Shown here: in pieces, positions 8,180-16,011 of the stretch
How the letters are laid out: the number at the start of each line of letters is the position of its first letter
Numbering within the stretch: position 1 is the first letter of the stretch
DNA from: Aquitalea sp.
GTDB taxonomy: Bacteria; Pseudomonadota; Gammaproteobacteria; Burkholderiales; Chromobacteriaceae
Length of the DNA stretch: 23,974 nt
Assembly: GCA_019232735.1 (NCBI GenBank)
Contig: JAFANL010000188.1
Location: 1-23,974, forward strand
Direction: 5' to 3'
The notes under the pieces: model-generated
Told to the model about the DNA's origin: nothing
Seen by the model: the letters and a program-made list of their open reading frames with translations, nothing else
Databases searched by the model: none
Position numbers and translations under genes: made by a program

Positions 8180-8263
8180 TTGCCCTCCTCCCAATGCAGT
8201 CAATCAGTGAGCATGCTACTGCGGCAGTCCACACGATCACCAGCACTCCGGGGCGGTCAGACG

Positions 8264-8291
8264 TAAAAAAGCCCGGACCTGGGTCCGGGCT
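8264..8291 (-). terminator. Intrinsic terminator of adhE
   Basis: Perfect 10-bp arms, AGCCCGGACC (8270-8279) and GGTCCGGGCT (8282-8291), flank a 2-nt apex. Six A at 8265-8270 give a T run after the hairpin on the minus strand. It lies 24 bp downstream of the adhE stop. Confidence 0.9.
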
Positions 8292-8314
8292 GATCCCGCC
8301 TGATCACCACGCCA

Positions 8315-10981
8315 TCACACTGCCTTGAGCTTGCCCTTGGGCTTGGCCACGTTTTCCGGCTGGGCCGCTGCGCTGCGCAGATGCGCTTCGCACCAGGCAT
8401 GGCCATAGTAGCTGTCCAGCAACAGTTGCTTGAGTTCGCTGATCAGCGGATAACGCGGATTGGCGCCGGTGCATTGGTCGTCGAAGGCCGCTTCGGCCAG
8501 TTTGTCCACCCGCGCCAGGAAATCGGCCTCGCCCACCCCGGCCGCCTGGATCGACATGGGGATGTTCAGCGTCTGCTTCAGTTCATCCACCCACTGCACC
8601 AGCTTTTCCACCCGTTCGTGGTCGCGGCTGGCTTCCAGGCCCAGATGGCGGGCAATCTCGGCATAGCGCGCCACGCTCTTGGGGCGGTCGTACTGGCTGA
8701 AGGCCGTCTGCTTGGTGGGAATGTCGGCCGCGTTGTAGCGGATGACATTGCTGATCAGCAAGGCATTGGCCAGACCATGCGCCAGACCGAACTCCGCCCC
8801 CAGCTTGTGGGCCATGGAGTGGCACACGCCGAGAAAGGCGTTGGCGAAGGCAATACCGGCAATGGTGGCAGCATTGTGTACTTGCTCGCGGGCTTTCGGA
8901 TCACGCGCACCATTGGCATAGGCCGATGGCAGGTAGTCTTTCAGCAGCTTCAGCGCCTGCAGGGCTTGCGGATCGGAATACTCATTGGCCATCACCGATA
9001 CATAGGCTTCCAACGCATGGGTGACCGCATCGATGCCACCAAAGGCGGTCAGCGACTTGGGCATGTCCATCACCAGATTGGCATCAATAATGGCCATGTG
9101 CGGGGTCAGTTCGTAGTCGGCAATCGGATATTTCACCCCGCTGACTTCATCGGTCACCACGGCAAAGGGGGTGACTTCCGAACCGGTGCCGGAGGTGGTG
9201 GGCACGGCCACCAGCATGGCCTTGCCGCCCAGCTTGGGGAACTGGTAAATCCGTTTGCGGATGTCCATGAAACGCAGTGCCAGATCGGCAAAATGCACTT
9301 CCGGGTGCTCGTACATCACCCAGATGATCTTGGCGGCATCCATCGGCGAGCCACCGCCCAGTGCCATGATCACGTCCGGCTGGAAAGCATGGGCCAGTTC
9401 GGCCCCCTTGTTGACCACGGCCAGCGTGGGGTCGGCCGGCACTTCGAAGAACACCTCCACCTCCAGACCCATCTTTTTCAGCAGGCGCACGGGTTCATCG
9501 ACAAAGCCGTGCTCCAGCAGATATTGCCCGGTAATGATCAGGCAGCGCTTTTTGCCAGCCAGGTCTTCCAGTGCCACCGGCAGGCAGCCACGGCGGAAAT
9601 AAATGGACTTGGGCAGTTTGTGCCACAGCATGTTTTCCGCCCTCTTGGCCACAGTCTTCTTGTTGATCAGGTGTTTGGGGCCGACATTTTCCGAGATCGA
9701 GTTACCGCCCCAGGAGCCGCAGCCCAGCGTCAGCGACGGGGCCAGGCTGAAGTTGTACAGATCACCAATGCCGCCATGCGAGGACGGGGTGTTGATCAGG
9801 ATGCGGGCGGTTTTCATCTTGTCGCCAAAATAGCGGATGCGCTCGCCTTGCAAGTCCTGGTCGGTATACAGCGCCGAGGTGTGGCCGATGCCACCCAGCG
9901 CCACCAGCGCGGCAGCCTTGTCGCAGGCATCGGTGAAATCGCGGGCGCGGTACATGGCCAGCGTGGGAGACAGTTTTTCGTGGGCAAAGGCTTCTTCGTG
10001 GGTGAGGTCGCTGACTTCACCGATCAGCACCTTGGTATCGGCCGGCACGCTAAGACCGGCCATGGCGGCAATCTTCACCGCGCTCTGGCCGACAATGGCG
10101 GCGTTCAGATTGCCATTATTGAGGATGACGGCACCCACTGCGGCCGTTTCCTTGCGGTTGAGGAGATAAGCGCCGTGACGGGCAAAGCGCTCGCGCACGG
10201 CATCGTAAATGCTGTCCACCACGATGACGGACTGCTCGGACGCACACACCACGCCGTTGTCGAAGGTCTTGGACATCAGGATGGAAGCCACCGCGCGCTT
10301 GATGTCGGCGGTTTCGTCGATGACTGCCGGGGTATTGCCCGCCCCCACGCCAATGGCCGGTTTGCCGGAGGAATACGCAGCCTTGACCATGCCGGGGCCA
10401 CCGGTGGCCAGGATCAGATTGATGTCCGGATGCTGCATCAGGGCGTTGGACAGCTCGACGCTGGGTTCGTCGATCCAGCCGATGATGTCGCGCGGCGCAC
10501 CGGCAGCCACGGCGGCTTCCAGCACCAGTCGCGCGGCTTCGCAGGTGGAGCGGCGTGCACGCGGATGGGGCGAGAAGATGATGGCATTGCGGGTCTTGAG
10601 GGCAATCAGTGCCTTGAAGATGGCAGTGGAGGTGGGATTGGTGGTGGGTACGATGCCACACAGGATGCCGATGGGTTCGGCAATGGTGATGGTGCCGAAG
10701 CTGTCGTCTTCCGACAGCACGCCGCAGGTTTTTTCATCCTTGTACTTGTTGTAGATGTACTCGGAGGCAAAGTGATTCTTGATCACCTTGTCTTCCATCA
10801 CCCCCATGCCGGTTTCTTCCACTGCCATGCGCGCCAGCGGAATGCGCGCATCGGCCGCGGCCAGCGCCGCACTACGGAAAATGACATCGACTTGTTGTTG
10901 GGAGAATTCGGCAAAAGCCGCCTGAGCCTGTTTGACGCGCGCTACCAGCGCATCGAGTTGTGCAATAGTAGAAACCGACAT
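8315..10981 (-). CDS. adhE: Bifunctional acetaldehyde-CoA/alcohol dehydrogenase AdhE
   Basis: AdhE reduces acetyl-CoA to acetaldehyde and then to ethanol, regenerating two NAD+ in anaerobic metabolism. It usually assembles into spirosomes. The 888-residue protein has both domains. The N-terminal CoA-acylating aldehyde dehydrogenase (about 1-440) has GVGAGNTP and the catalytic Cys246 in FDNGVVCASEQ, the same number as in E. coli. The linker reads KKTVAKRAENMLWHKLPKSIYFRRG. The C-terminal iron-dependent alcohol dehydrogenase (about 450-870) has ALGGGSPMDAAKI, TTSGTGSEVTPFAVV and the iron-binding His segments DAVTHALEAY and GVCHSMAHKLG...AHGLANAL. A Lys-rich tail ends the protein. Of several in-frame starts, the ATG at 10981 is chosen because GGAG lies seven bases upstream and the N-terminus then aligns with known AdhE. 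The gene is monocistronic, with its own terminator and an AT-rich upstream region full of dyad symmetry. Confidence 0.97.
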   Translation of the reverse strand: MSVSTIAQLDALVARVKQAQAAFAEFSQQQVDVIFRSAALAAADARIPLARMAVEETGMGVMEDKVIKNHFASEYIYNKYKDEKTCGVLSEDDSFGTITIAEPIGILCGIVPTTNPTSTAIFKALIALKTRNAIIFSPHPRARRSTCEAARLVLEAAVAAGAPRDIIGWIDEPSVELSNALMQHPDINLILATGGPGMVKAAYSSGKPAIGVGAGNTPAVIDETADIKRAVASILMSKTFDNGVVCASEQSVIVVDSIYDAVRERFARHGAYLLNRKETAAVGAVILNNGNLNAAIVGQSAVKIAAMAGLSVPADTKVLIGEVSDLTHEEAFAHEKLSPTLAMYRARDFTDACDKAAALVALGGIGHTSALYTDQDLQGERIRYFGDKMKTARILINTPSSHGGIGDLYNFSLAPSLTLGCGSWGGNSISENVGPKHLINKKTVAKRAENMLWHKLPKSIYFRRGCLPVALEDLAGKKRCLIITGQYLLEHGFVDEPVRLLKKMGLEVEVFFEVPADPTLAVVNKGAELAHAFQPDVIMALGGGSPMDAAKIIWVMYEHPEVHFADLALRFMDIRKRIYQFPKLGGKAMLVAVPTTSGTGSEVTPFAVVTDEVSGVKYPIADYELTPHMAIIDANLVMDMPKSLTAFGGIDAVTHALEAYVSVMANEYSDPQALQALKLLKDYLPSAYANGARDPKAREQVHNAATIAGIAFANAFLGVCHSMAHKLGAEFGLAHGLANALLISNVIRYNAADIPTKQTAFSQYDRPKSVARYAEIARHLGLEASRDHERVEKLVQWVDELKQTLNIPMSIQAAGVGEADFLARVDKLAEAAFDDQCTGANPRYPLISELKQLLLDSYYGHAWCEAHLRSAAAQPENVAKPKGKLKAV

Positions 10982-11044
10982 CATGCTACTCCAATATAAA
11001 GAAAGAAATCTGTCTGCACGGATAGCCACGTCATGATGCAATGA

Positions 11045-11117
11045 GCATTATTTAAATAACAATGCTAAATACATTAGCCATCCATGCTGTATTTTTGTAA
11101 TTACATCACTACAAAAA
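11045..11117 (-). promoter_or_regulatory. adhE upstream region with three dyad-symmetric elements
   Basis: Three symmetric elements lie 64-136 bp upstream of the adhE start. The first has GCATT/AATGC arms around the perfect 12-bp palindrome TTATTTAAATAA (11048-11059). The second is GCTAA-5-TTAGC (11064-11078). The third is TTTTTGTA-10-TACAAAAA (11092-11117). They are plausible operator or promoter sites. None matches the FNR/ANR consensus TTGAT-N4-ATCAA, and I did not find that consensus here. Confidence 0.4.
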
Positions 11118-11335
11118 CACTAATTCATTCATGCCAAAAAATCGCCGATAGCCTTTATCTACAAGGTACTGTCTTAATTAAGGCCAGATTACTCTCTTTA
11201 TCTCCATGAAGTTTTGCGCCAGACCAAACAGCGCAATCCATTTTGCCAATTTATTAAAACCAGACCCAAGCCCGGCAACCGGGCTTGCCGATTACTTGTA
11301 GCAATGCCCTTACAAAACCCGCTCCGTTCTCACCA

Positions 11336-11372
11336 AGAAAAACCGCCACGGCGCAGTAGCGCGGTGGCGGTT
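11336..11372 (-). terminator. Intrinsic terminator of the carbonic-anhydrase-like gene
   Basis: Arms AACCGCCAC (11341-11349) and GTGGCGGTT (11364-11372) surround an inner GCGC/GCGC stem. On the minus strand the hairpin runs into a T-rich tail (A run at 11338-11342). It starts about 19 bp after the stop codon. Confidence 0.85.
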
Positions 11373-11390
11373 GACAGGAAGCGGATGCAA

Positions 11391-12479
11391 TCAGTGCATG
11401 AAGCTGTATTTGAAGTACTGCCCCTGCTGCATCATGCGGTGAATCCGTGCCGGCTCGGTCTCACCATTCAGATTGGTAATCACCAGCTTGCCCGGACCGC
11501 GCTTCAGATCATTACGGAAGTCAAAGTACCCCCCCAGAATGGCCAGCCGTCCGGCCTCCACTTCACCCGAGAAGGTCAGGATGGCGCTTTCCACCTGATT
11601 GTTGATGTTCAGCAAGGCCCCGTTGGTGGTGTCGATGCCGGGTGGCAAGCCCATGCCATGTACCGCCTGGGCCATATCCGTACTGGTCGGCTCCTCCTCG
11701 CCAGCAGCAGCCTTGATCGAGGCACACGCCGCATGGCTGACAAAGATCAGCACCGGCATATGTAGCTGGCGCACACCGTATTCGATGGTCCCCACCATGG
11801 GCTGCAATTGATTGCCAAAATCGCGCACCAGATACAAGCCATCCACCGCACCCTTGGCCGGAATATCAGTCGCCACCTTGGAATCGGAACAAGTCACCAC
11901 CGTGGCATGCGGGGCCTTGGCATCGGCCAAGGCACGAAAATAGCCACGGTCCTCACCATTGAAATGACGACGGCTGGCAGTGAGGATATGACTGAGCTGC
12001 TGATGAATCTGTACCAGTTGCGAAGCATAAACCGACTGCGCGGGCTGCGGTTTTTTGCTGCCCTTGGCCGGTAGCGGCTTTTTCCGCTTGGCCGCCTGAC
12101 TGGCAGGCTTGCCATGGGCAGGCTCTCCGGGAGCATGGACTTCCGGGCTGGGGCCAACCGGCGGCTTGATTTCAGGCGCAGGCGACTGCTTGACGCCCGG
12201 CGCCATGGTCTCGGGCTCCTTGGCCTTGGCTTTGCCGGCAGCCATCGAGGCCACCAGCTTGCTGGGCAAGGTGATGATCTTGTGGGTAACGGCGGCCGAA
12301 GCCGCTTCCGGCTTTGCCGCGACAGGCGCCGAGGCCGCTGGCTGCTTGCCTGGCAATACAATCGGCGCCCCCGCCTTGTCTTCTGCCAGAGCCTGCCCGC
12401 TGATCAGGCCAAGACCCAAGCACAGGCCAAGCAGTTTGCCGCAACCAAAATTTCGCGCTGTTCTATTTATCACGCCCAT
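11391..12479 (-). CDS. Exported beta-carbonic-anhydrase-like protein
   Basis: A protein of about 362 residues. A signal peptide (basic N-region, LLGLCLGLGLISG core, cleavage likely after GQALA, residue 32) is followed by a low-complexity Pro/Ala/Lys-rich segment (about 33-148). The C-terminal beta-carbonic-anhydrase domain comes next. Beta-carbonic anhydrases interconvert CO2 and bicarbonate using zinc held by Cys-His-Cys. Candidate ligands are Cys197 (in TCSDSK), His249 and Cys252 (in SHAACASI), and Asp199 is present. The Arg that normally pairs with that Asp (CxDSR) is Lys201 here, and the usual GHSDCG context is altered, so catalysis is uncertain. An in-frame ATG at 12497 is an equally possible start; both have AGGA only three bases upstream. 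The product is probably periplasmic. It follows the EamA gene by about 120 bp on the same strand, with hairpins between them. Confidence 0.82.
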   Translation of the reverse strand: MGVINRTARNFGCGKLLGLCLGLGLISGQALAEDKAGAPIVLPGKQPAASAPVAAKPEAASAAVTHKIITLPSKLVASMAAGKAKAKEPETMAPGVKQSPAPEIKPPVGPSPEVHAPGEPAHGKPASQAAKRKKPLPAKGSKKPQPAQSVYASQLVQIHQQLSHILTASRRHFNGEDRGYFRALADAKAPHATVVTCSDSKVATDIPAKGAVDGLYLVRDFGNQLQPMVGTIEYGVRQLHMPVLIFVSHAACASIKAAAGEEEPTSTDMAQAVHGMGLPPGIDTTNGALLNINNQVESAILTFSGEVEAGRLAILGGYFDFRNDLKRGPGKLVITNLNGETEPARIHRMMQQGQYFKYSFMH

Positions 12480-12556
12480 CCGTCCTGTTGTTGTCATTGA
12501 TCCTGCACGGCCCGCCCCCTGCGCAGTCACTGCGCTAGCGTTACTGCCTTCACTAT

Positions 12557-12600
12557 CGGCCAGTTTGGCCGAAACTGAAGCCAGCCACCTTGGGCTGGCT
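12557..12600 (-). terminator. Tandem hairpins after the second EamA gene, possible weak terminator
   Basis: AGCCAGCC (12579-12586) pairs with GGCTGGCT (12593-12600), and CGGCCA (12557-12562) pairs with TGGCCG (12566-12571). The first stem abuts the EamA stop codon. Only short T-rich stretches follow on the minus strand, so a terminator role is tentative. Confidence 0.4.
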
Positions 12601-13472
12601 CAAGCAGCCGCGGTGCGCTCCTGCCCCAGCAGCACACCACCCAGTACCAGCAGACAAGCCAGCCACTGGCTGCCGGCCAGTGTCTCGCCCAGCAATAGCC
12701 AGGCCAGCGCCACGGTAAACAAAGGAATCAGATTGATAAAGACTGCAGCCCTGGCCACCGGCATCTTGCTGACCCCCCAGGTATACAGGCCATACGCGCC
12801 CAGCGTGACGCAGGCCCCCAGATACAGCACCAGCACGCTGGGCAGCAGCGGAAACTGCCGTGGCCACTGCCCCCATGGGCTCAGCAGGGCCGCGCCAAAC
12901 CAGAAGCTGCCCAGCACGGTCTGCATGCCGGTAATGGCCAGGGCGGAATAGCGCCGTGACAGCCGCTTGGCAATCAGCACATAGCCCGTGGCGCACAGCA
13001 TGGCGCAGAACTCCAGCACATTGCCCAATACCGGATTGGGTGCCTGGGCTGAAGCCTGGCCGCCCAATGTCAGCCATAGCACGCCAATAAAGGAGACCAC
13101 CAGACCCGACCAACTCCGTGCCGTCATCCTCTCCTGCAGAAACAGCATGGCCCCCACACTGGTCAGCAGCGGCAGGGTGGCCGTAATCACCGACGCCTGC
13201 GAAGCGGTGGTATTCACCAGCGCCTGGGCCTCGAACAGAAAATACAAGCAGGGCTCGGCCAGTCCCATCGCCAGCATCCAGCGCCAATCTCCGCGTTGAT
13301 AACGCCAGCGTTCGCCACGCTGCCACAGCATGGGCAGCAGACAGGTACTGGCAATCAGCATGCGGGCAAACAGCACGGCCAGCGGATTGAAGACGGCAAA
13401 GACGATCTTGAGTGCAATAAAGGCACTGGCCCACAGCAGCATGGACGCTGTCAGTGCGAAGGTGGGAAACAT
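12600..13472 (-). CDS. EamA/DMT-family transporter (second copy)
   Basis: A 290-residue inner-membrane transporter with about ten helices in two EamA repeats. The N-terminus is MFPTFALTASMLLWASAFIALK, with the family's typical W-A-S-A-F motif in helix 1. The second repeat starts near NVLEFCAMLCATGYVLIAKRLS and ends LLVLGGVLLGQERTAAA. The substrate is unknown. The frame remains open upstream, but the ATG at 13472 is the natural start because the earlier option is a TTG inside a hairpin; the Shine-Dalgarno sequence is weak (GGA). The gene is divergent from a LysR regulator, the usual arrangement for a regulated exporter. Its leader contains a terminator hairpin just before the start codon. It is only distantly similar to the EamA protein at 6360-7289. 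Confidence 0.92.
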   Translation of the reverse strand: MFPTFALTASMLLWASAFIALKIVFAVFNPLAVLFARMLIASTCLLPMLWQRGERWRYQRGDWRWMLAMGLAEPCLYFLFEAQALVNTTASQASVITATLPLLTSVGAMLFLQERMTARSWSGLVVSFIGVLWLTLGGQASAQAPNPVLGNVLEFCAMLCATGYVLIAKRLSRRYSALAITGMQTVLGSFWFGAALLSPWGQWPRQFPLLPSVLVLYLGACVTLGAYGLYTWGVSKMPVARAAVFINLIPLFTVALAWLLLGETLAGSQWLACLLVLGGVLLGQERTAAA

Positions 13473-13493
13473 GAGTCGGAATCCATGGCAATG

Positions 13494-13521
13494 AAAAACG
13501 GGCTGCGGCAAAACGCAGCCC
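13494..13521 (-). terminator. Terminator-like hairpin in the leader of the second EamA gene
   Basis: Perfect 8-bp arms, GGGCTGCG (13500-13507) and CGCAGCCC (13514-13521), have a 6-nt loop. A5 at 13494-13498 gives a T5 run directly after the hairpin on the minus strand. It lies 22-49 bp upstream of the ATG at 13472, so it would stop transcription before the gene unless antitermination occurs. On the plus strand no T tract follows. Confidence 0.65.
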
Positions 13522-13538
13522 AGCCCAGTGTCCCATAT

Positions 13539-13578
13539 CCGGCCCGCATGCGCCGCTGCAACATGCCGCTCAGGCCGG
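13539..13578 (-). promoter_or_regulatory. Nested stem upstream of the leader terminator
   Basis: The outer stem is CCGGCC (13539-13544) with GGCCGG (13573-13578). The inner stem is GCATG (13546-13550) with CATGC (13562-13566). It lies 17 bp 5' of the terminator hairpin in the EamA transcript. GC-rich sequence makes chance pairing possible. Confidence 0.35.
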
Positions 13579-13641
13579 CAGGCTGGCTAGCCGTCGCCAT
13601 CCGCAGCACACGATATTGTTCAGAAAATTCGGGGATCACTA

Positions 13642-13665
13642 TGCTAATATCGTTAAAAATAACGA
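13642..13665. promoter_or_regulatory. Extended -10 box and 16-bp palindrome between lysR and EamA genes
   Basis: TGCTAATAT (13642-13650) is an extended -10 for the LysR gene. The perfect palindrome TCGTTA-AAAA-TAACGA (13650-13665) begins at its last base and covers the expected start point near 13657. This is a natural site for LysR binding and autorepression. A weak minus-strand promoter may overlap the same palindrome. Confidence 0.5.
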
Positions 13666-13698
13666 CAAAATCCCAGCCACTGCGCACATCGTTCCCGC

Positions 13699-14637
13699 AT
13701 GAAAACAACAACGACGCCCTCACCCGATGCCCTGCTGGCCTTTGACGCCTTGGCACGCAAAGGCAGTTTTACGGCAGCCGCCGATGACATCGGCTGTGCC
13801 AAAAGCCGCATCAGCCAGTTAGTCAAGGAACTGGAACAACAACTGGGCACCGTCCTGGTGCTGCGCAATACCCGTCGGGTGGCGCTGACCGAGACCGGCC
13901 GCCGCCTGGCCGAACACGCCCGCCAACTACGGGAAATGCTGGAAAAGATCGGCCCGGATATCGAAGAAGCCCAGGGCCTGATCGAAGGCCCGCTACGTAT
14001 CAGCGCCACAGCCTCCTTTGCCCAATACCTGCTGGCCCCCATGCTGTCCGAGCTGGCGGCCTGCCATCCGGGACTGGAACTGGAACTGCACGCAGAAAAC
14101 CGCCTGCAAGACCCGATCAACGACGGCCTGGACTTCTGCATCCGTTCCCGCAATGTGCACGATGACCGGCTGGTGGCCAAACCGCTGGGGTTTGTCTGGG
14201 AAGCCCCTTATGCTTCACCCGACTATCTGGCCAAGGCCCCGCCCTTGAACAGCCCGGACGATTTGTGCCGGCATCGCATCCTGCTCAACAGCCACCATGT
14301 CTATGGCCGGGAGTGGCGACTGGAAAAAGATGGGGAACTGAAAAGCATTACCACCCGTCCGATGCTGGTTTGCGACCAGTACGCCTCGCTGATTTCCGGT
14401 CTGATCGCCGGCCACGGCATCGCCCTGCTGCCTCACTACGTGGCCCGTCATTATCTGGAAAGCGGCCATCTGCAACGGGTACTGCCAGGCTGGCATGGCG
14501 GCAGCTGGCCGGTGTATCTGGTCTTCCCCTATCGCCAGCCACTGCCCCGGAAATACGAGGCCTTCATCCAGCATGTCACCCCGCGACTGCGGGCCGTGCT
14601 GGAAGAGCGGCCACTGTACTCTGGCCAGAAGAGCTGA
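13699..14637 (+). CDS. LysR-family transcriptional regulator
   Basis: A 312-residue LysR-type regulator. The N-terminal winged HTH reads ALLAFDALARKGSFTAAADD, then IGCAKSRISQLVKELEQQLG. A linker helix follows, then the periplasmic-binding-protein-like effector domain from about residue 95 (GPLRISATASFAQYLLAPMLSEL) to about 300. The length is normal for the family. There is no clear Shine-Dalgarno sequence before the ATG at 13699; this start is chosen because it gives the usual LysR N-terminus. The gene is divergent from the EamA transporter at 12600-13472, with a shared 226-bp intergenic region containing a palindrome. The transporter is the likely target (inference). Confidence 0.94.
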   Translation: MKTTTTPSPDALLAFDALARKGSFTAAADDIGCAKSRISQLVKELEQQLGTVLVLRNTRRVALTETGRRLAEHARQLREMLEKIGPDIEEAQGLIEGPLRISATASFAQYLLAPMLSELAACHPGLELELHAENRLQDPINDGLDFCIRSRNVHDDRLVAKPLGFVWEAPYASPDYLAKAPPLNSPDDLCRHRILLNSHHVYGREWRLEKDGELKSITTRPMLVCDQYASLISGLIAGHGIALLPHYVARHYLESGHLQRVLPGWHGGSWPVYLVFPYRQPLPRKYEAFIQHVTPRLRAVLEERPLYSGQKS

Positions 14638-14760
14638 CACCACGGCACCGGCAATGCCTACCCTTGATCCAGACCAAAGCGCCACGGGACAAGGCTTGCC
14701 ACAATCGCGCGTCATGAATGTAACGGGAAGCGGGCACACACGCTCCGCATGAGGCTGGCA

Positions 14761-15942
14761 ATGGAACATCTGGATATTTTGATCGTGGGTGGAGGCATGG
14801 TAGGCAGTGCACTGGCCTGTGCGCTCAGCGGCAAGGGACTGCGCATTGCGGTACTGGAACAGCTGGCACCGACCCCATTTGACGCAACACAGGCACCCGA
14901 TCTGCGGGTCTCCGCCATCAGTCCGGCTTCGGCCCAGTTGCTGGATGGGCTGGGAGCCTGGCAGCGCATTCTGGCCATGCGTGCCGCCCCTTACCGCCGC
15001 ATGCAGGTTTGGGAAGACGATGAACGCAACGGCACCCTGTTTGATGCTGCCGAAGCCGGGGTGGATGCCTTGGGCCATATCGTGGAAAACCGCATCGTGC
15101 AGCTGGCCACCACGGCCTGCCTGCAGGAAAAGGACGATATCCGCTATCTCTGTCCGGCCCGCATCACCAGCATCGTCTACGAGCCCAAGGCCTCACGCAT
15201 CACCCTGGACGACGGTACGGTGCTGATCGCCCGTCTGCTGGTGGCCGCCGATGGTGCCCGCTCGCAAGTACGCGATGCCGCTGGCATCGGCATCACCAGC
15301 TGGGATTACCCCATGCATGCGCTGGTCGCCAGCTGTGAAATGGACTACGGCCAGCAAGACATCACCTGGCAGCGCTTTACCGCCACCGGCCCGCAGGCCT
15401 TCCTGCCACTCACCGGCTCGCATACCTCCCTGGTGTGGTACAACACGCCCACCGAGGTCAAGCGCCTGCTGGCGCTGAGCGATGAAGAACTGGTCTCGGC
15501 GTTCTGCGCCACCTTCCCGCCCAAGCTGGGTGGCATCCGCCAGTTGCTGGCACGTGGCTCCTTTGCACTGACCCGCCGCCATGCCGCCAGCTATGTGAAA
15601 GATGGCGTGGTGCTGGCTGGCGATGCCGCCCATACCATCCACCCGCTGGCCGGCCAGGGCGTCAATCTGGGTTTCCAGGATGTGGCGGTGCTGGCAGAGA
15701 TCATCAGCAAGGCGGTCAGCGAAGGCCGTGATTTCGCCGATGTCAGCGTACTCAAGAGCTACGAACGCCGGCGCAAACCGGCCAACCTGGCGATGCAGAC
15801 CAGCATGGATGCCTTTTGCTACGGCTTTGCCAACCAGATCGGCCCGCTCAAGGCCGCCCGCAAGCTGGGCCTGAAACTGGCGGACAAGGCCGGCCCGCTC
15901 AAGCGTGAAGTCATCCGCTACGCGCTGGGGCTGCCGCGCTAA
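14761..15942 (+). CDS. FAD-dependent hydroxylase of the UbiH/UbiF/COQ6 family
   Basis: A 393-residue flavoprotein monooxygenase, most likely hydroxylating the aromatic ring of a ubiquinone precursor. Motifs in order: the N-terminal dinucleotide-binding fold ILIVGGGMVGSALACALSG; DLRVSAISPASAQLL; the DG motif ADGARSQVRDAAGI; and the second FAD motif GDAAHTIHPLAGQGVNLGFQD. The last is diagnostic of the UbiH/UbiF/UbiI/UbiM/VisC group. The member and the position hydroxylated cannot be assigned by eye; UbiF- or UbiM-like assignments are possible. GAGG six bases before the ATG at 14761 makes it a better start than the ATG at 14749. It follows lysR by about 120 bp on the same strand and is convergent with the OB-fold gene across a shared terminator. 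Confidence 0.9.
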   Translation: MEHLDILIVGGGMVGSALACALSGKGLRIAVLEQLAPTPFDATQAPDLRVSAISPASAQLLDGLGAWQRILAMRAAPYRRMQVWEDDERNGTLFDAAEAGVDALGHIVENRIVQLATTACLQEKDDIRYLCPARITSIVYEPKASRITLDDGTVLIARLLVAADGARSQVRDAAGIGITSWDYPMHALVASCEMDYGQQDITWQRFTATGPQAFLPLTGSHTSLVWYNTPTEVKRLLALSDEELVSAFCATFPPKLGGIRQLLARGSFALTRRHAASYVKDGVVLAGDAAHTIHPLAGQGVNLGFQDVAVLAEIISKAVSEGRDFADVSVLKSYERRRKPANLAMQTSMDAFCYGFANQIGPLKAARKLGLKLADKAGPLKREVIRYALGLPR

Positions 15943-15969
15943 ACGCACGGCCCGTACGCTCCCATACGC

Positions 15970-15998
15970 AAAAAACCGGACTTTCGTCCGGTTTTCTT
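15970..15998. terminator. Bidirectional intrinsic terminator
   Basis: Perfect 9-bp arms, AAAACCGGA (15972-15980) and TCCGGTTTT (15987-15995), flank a 6-nt loop, with A and T runs on the two sides. It lies between the convergent hydroxylase and OB-fold genes and can serve both. Confidence 0.9.
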
Positions 15999-16011
15999 AT
16001 TGCTGGTCCGT

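Larger units (their letters stand above)
10982..11390. other. Intergenic region between adhE and the carbonic-anhydrase-like gene
   Basis: About 410 bp without a convincing gene. The left part is the AT-rich adhE control region. The right part holds a small perfect hairpin, AAGCCCGG-CAA-CCGGGCTT (11268-11286), and the terminator of the carbonic-anhydrase-like gene. Open frames entering from the right are antisense to that gene. Confidence 0.6.

Noticed and set aside
8381..10999. An 872-codon open frame on the plus strand
   Set aside because: It is antisense to adhE, whose domains and catalytic residues are fully intact; long antisense frames are expected in GC-rich genes. The translation is low-complexity Gly/His/Gln-rich with no domain.
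12553..13536. A 327-codon minus-strand frame overlapping the second EamA gene
   Set aside because: It is in a different frame from the intact EamA protein and shows no membrane-protein pattern or motif.
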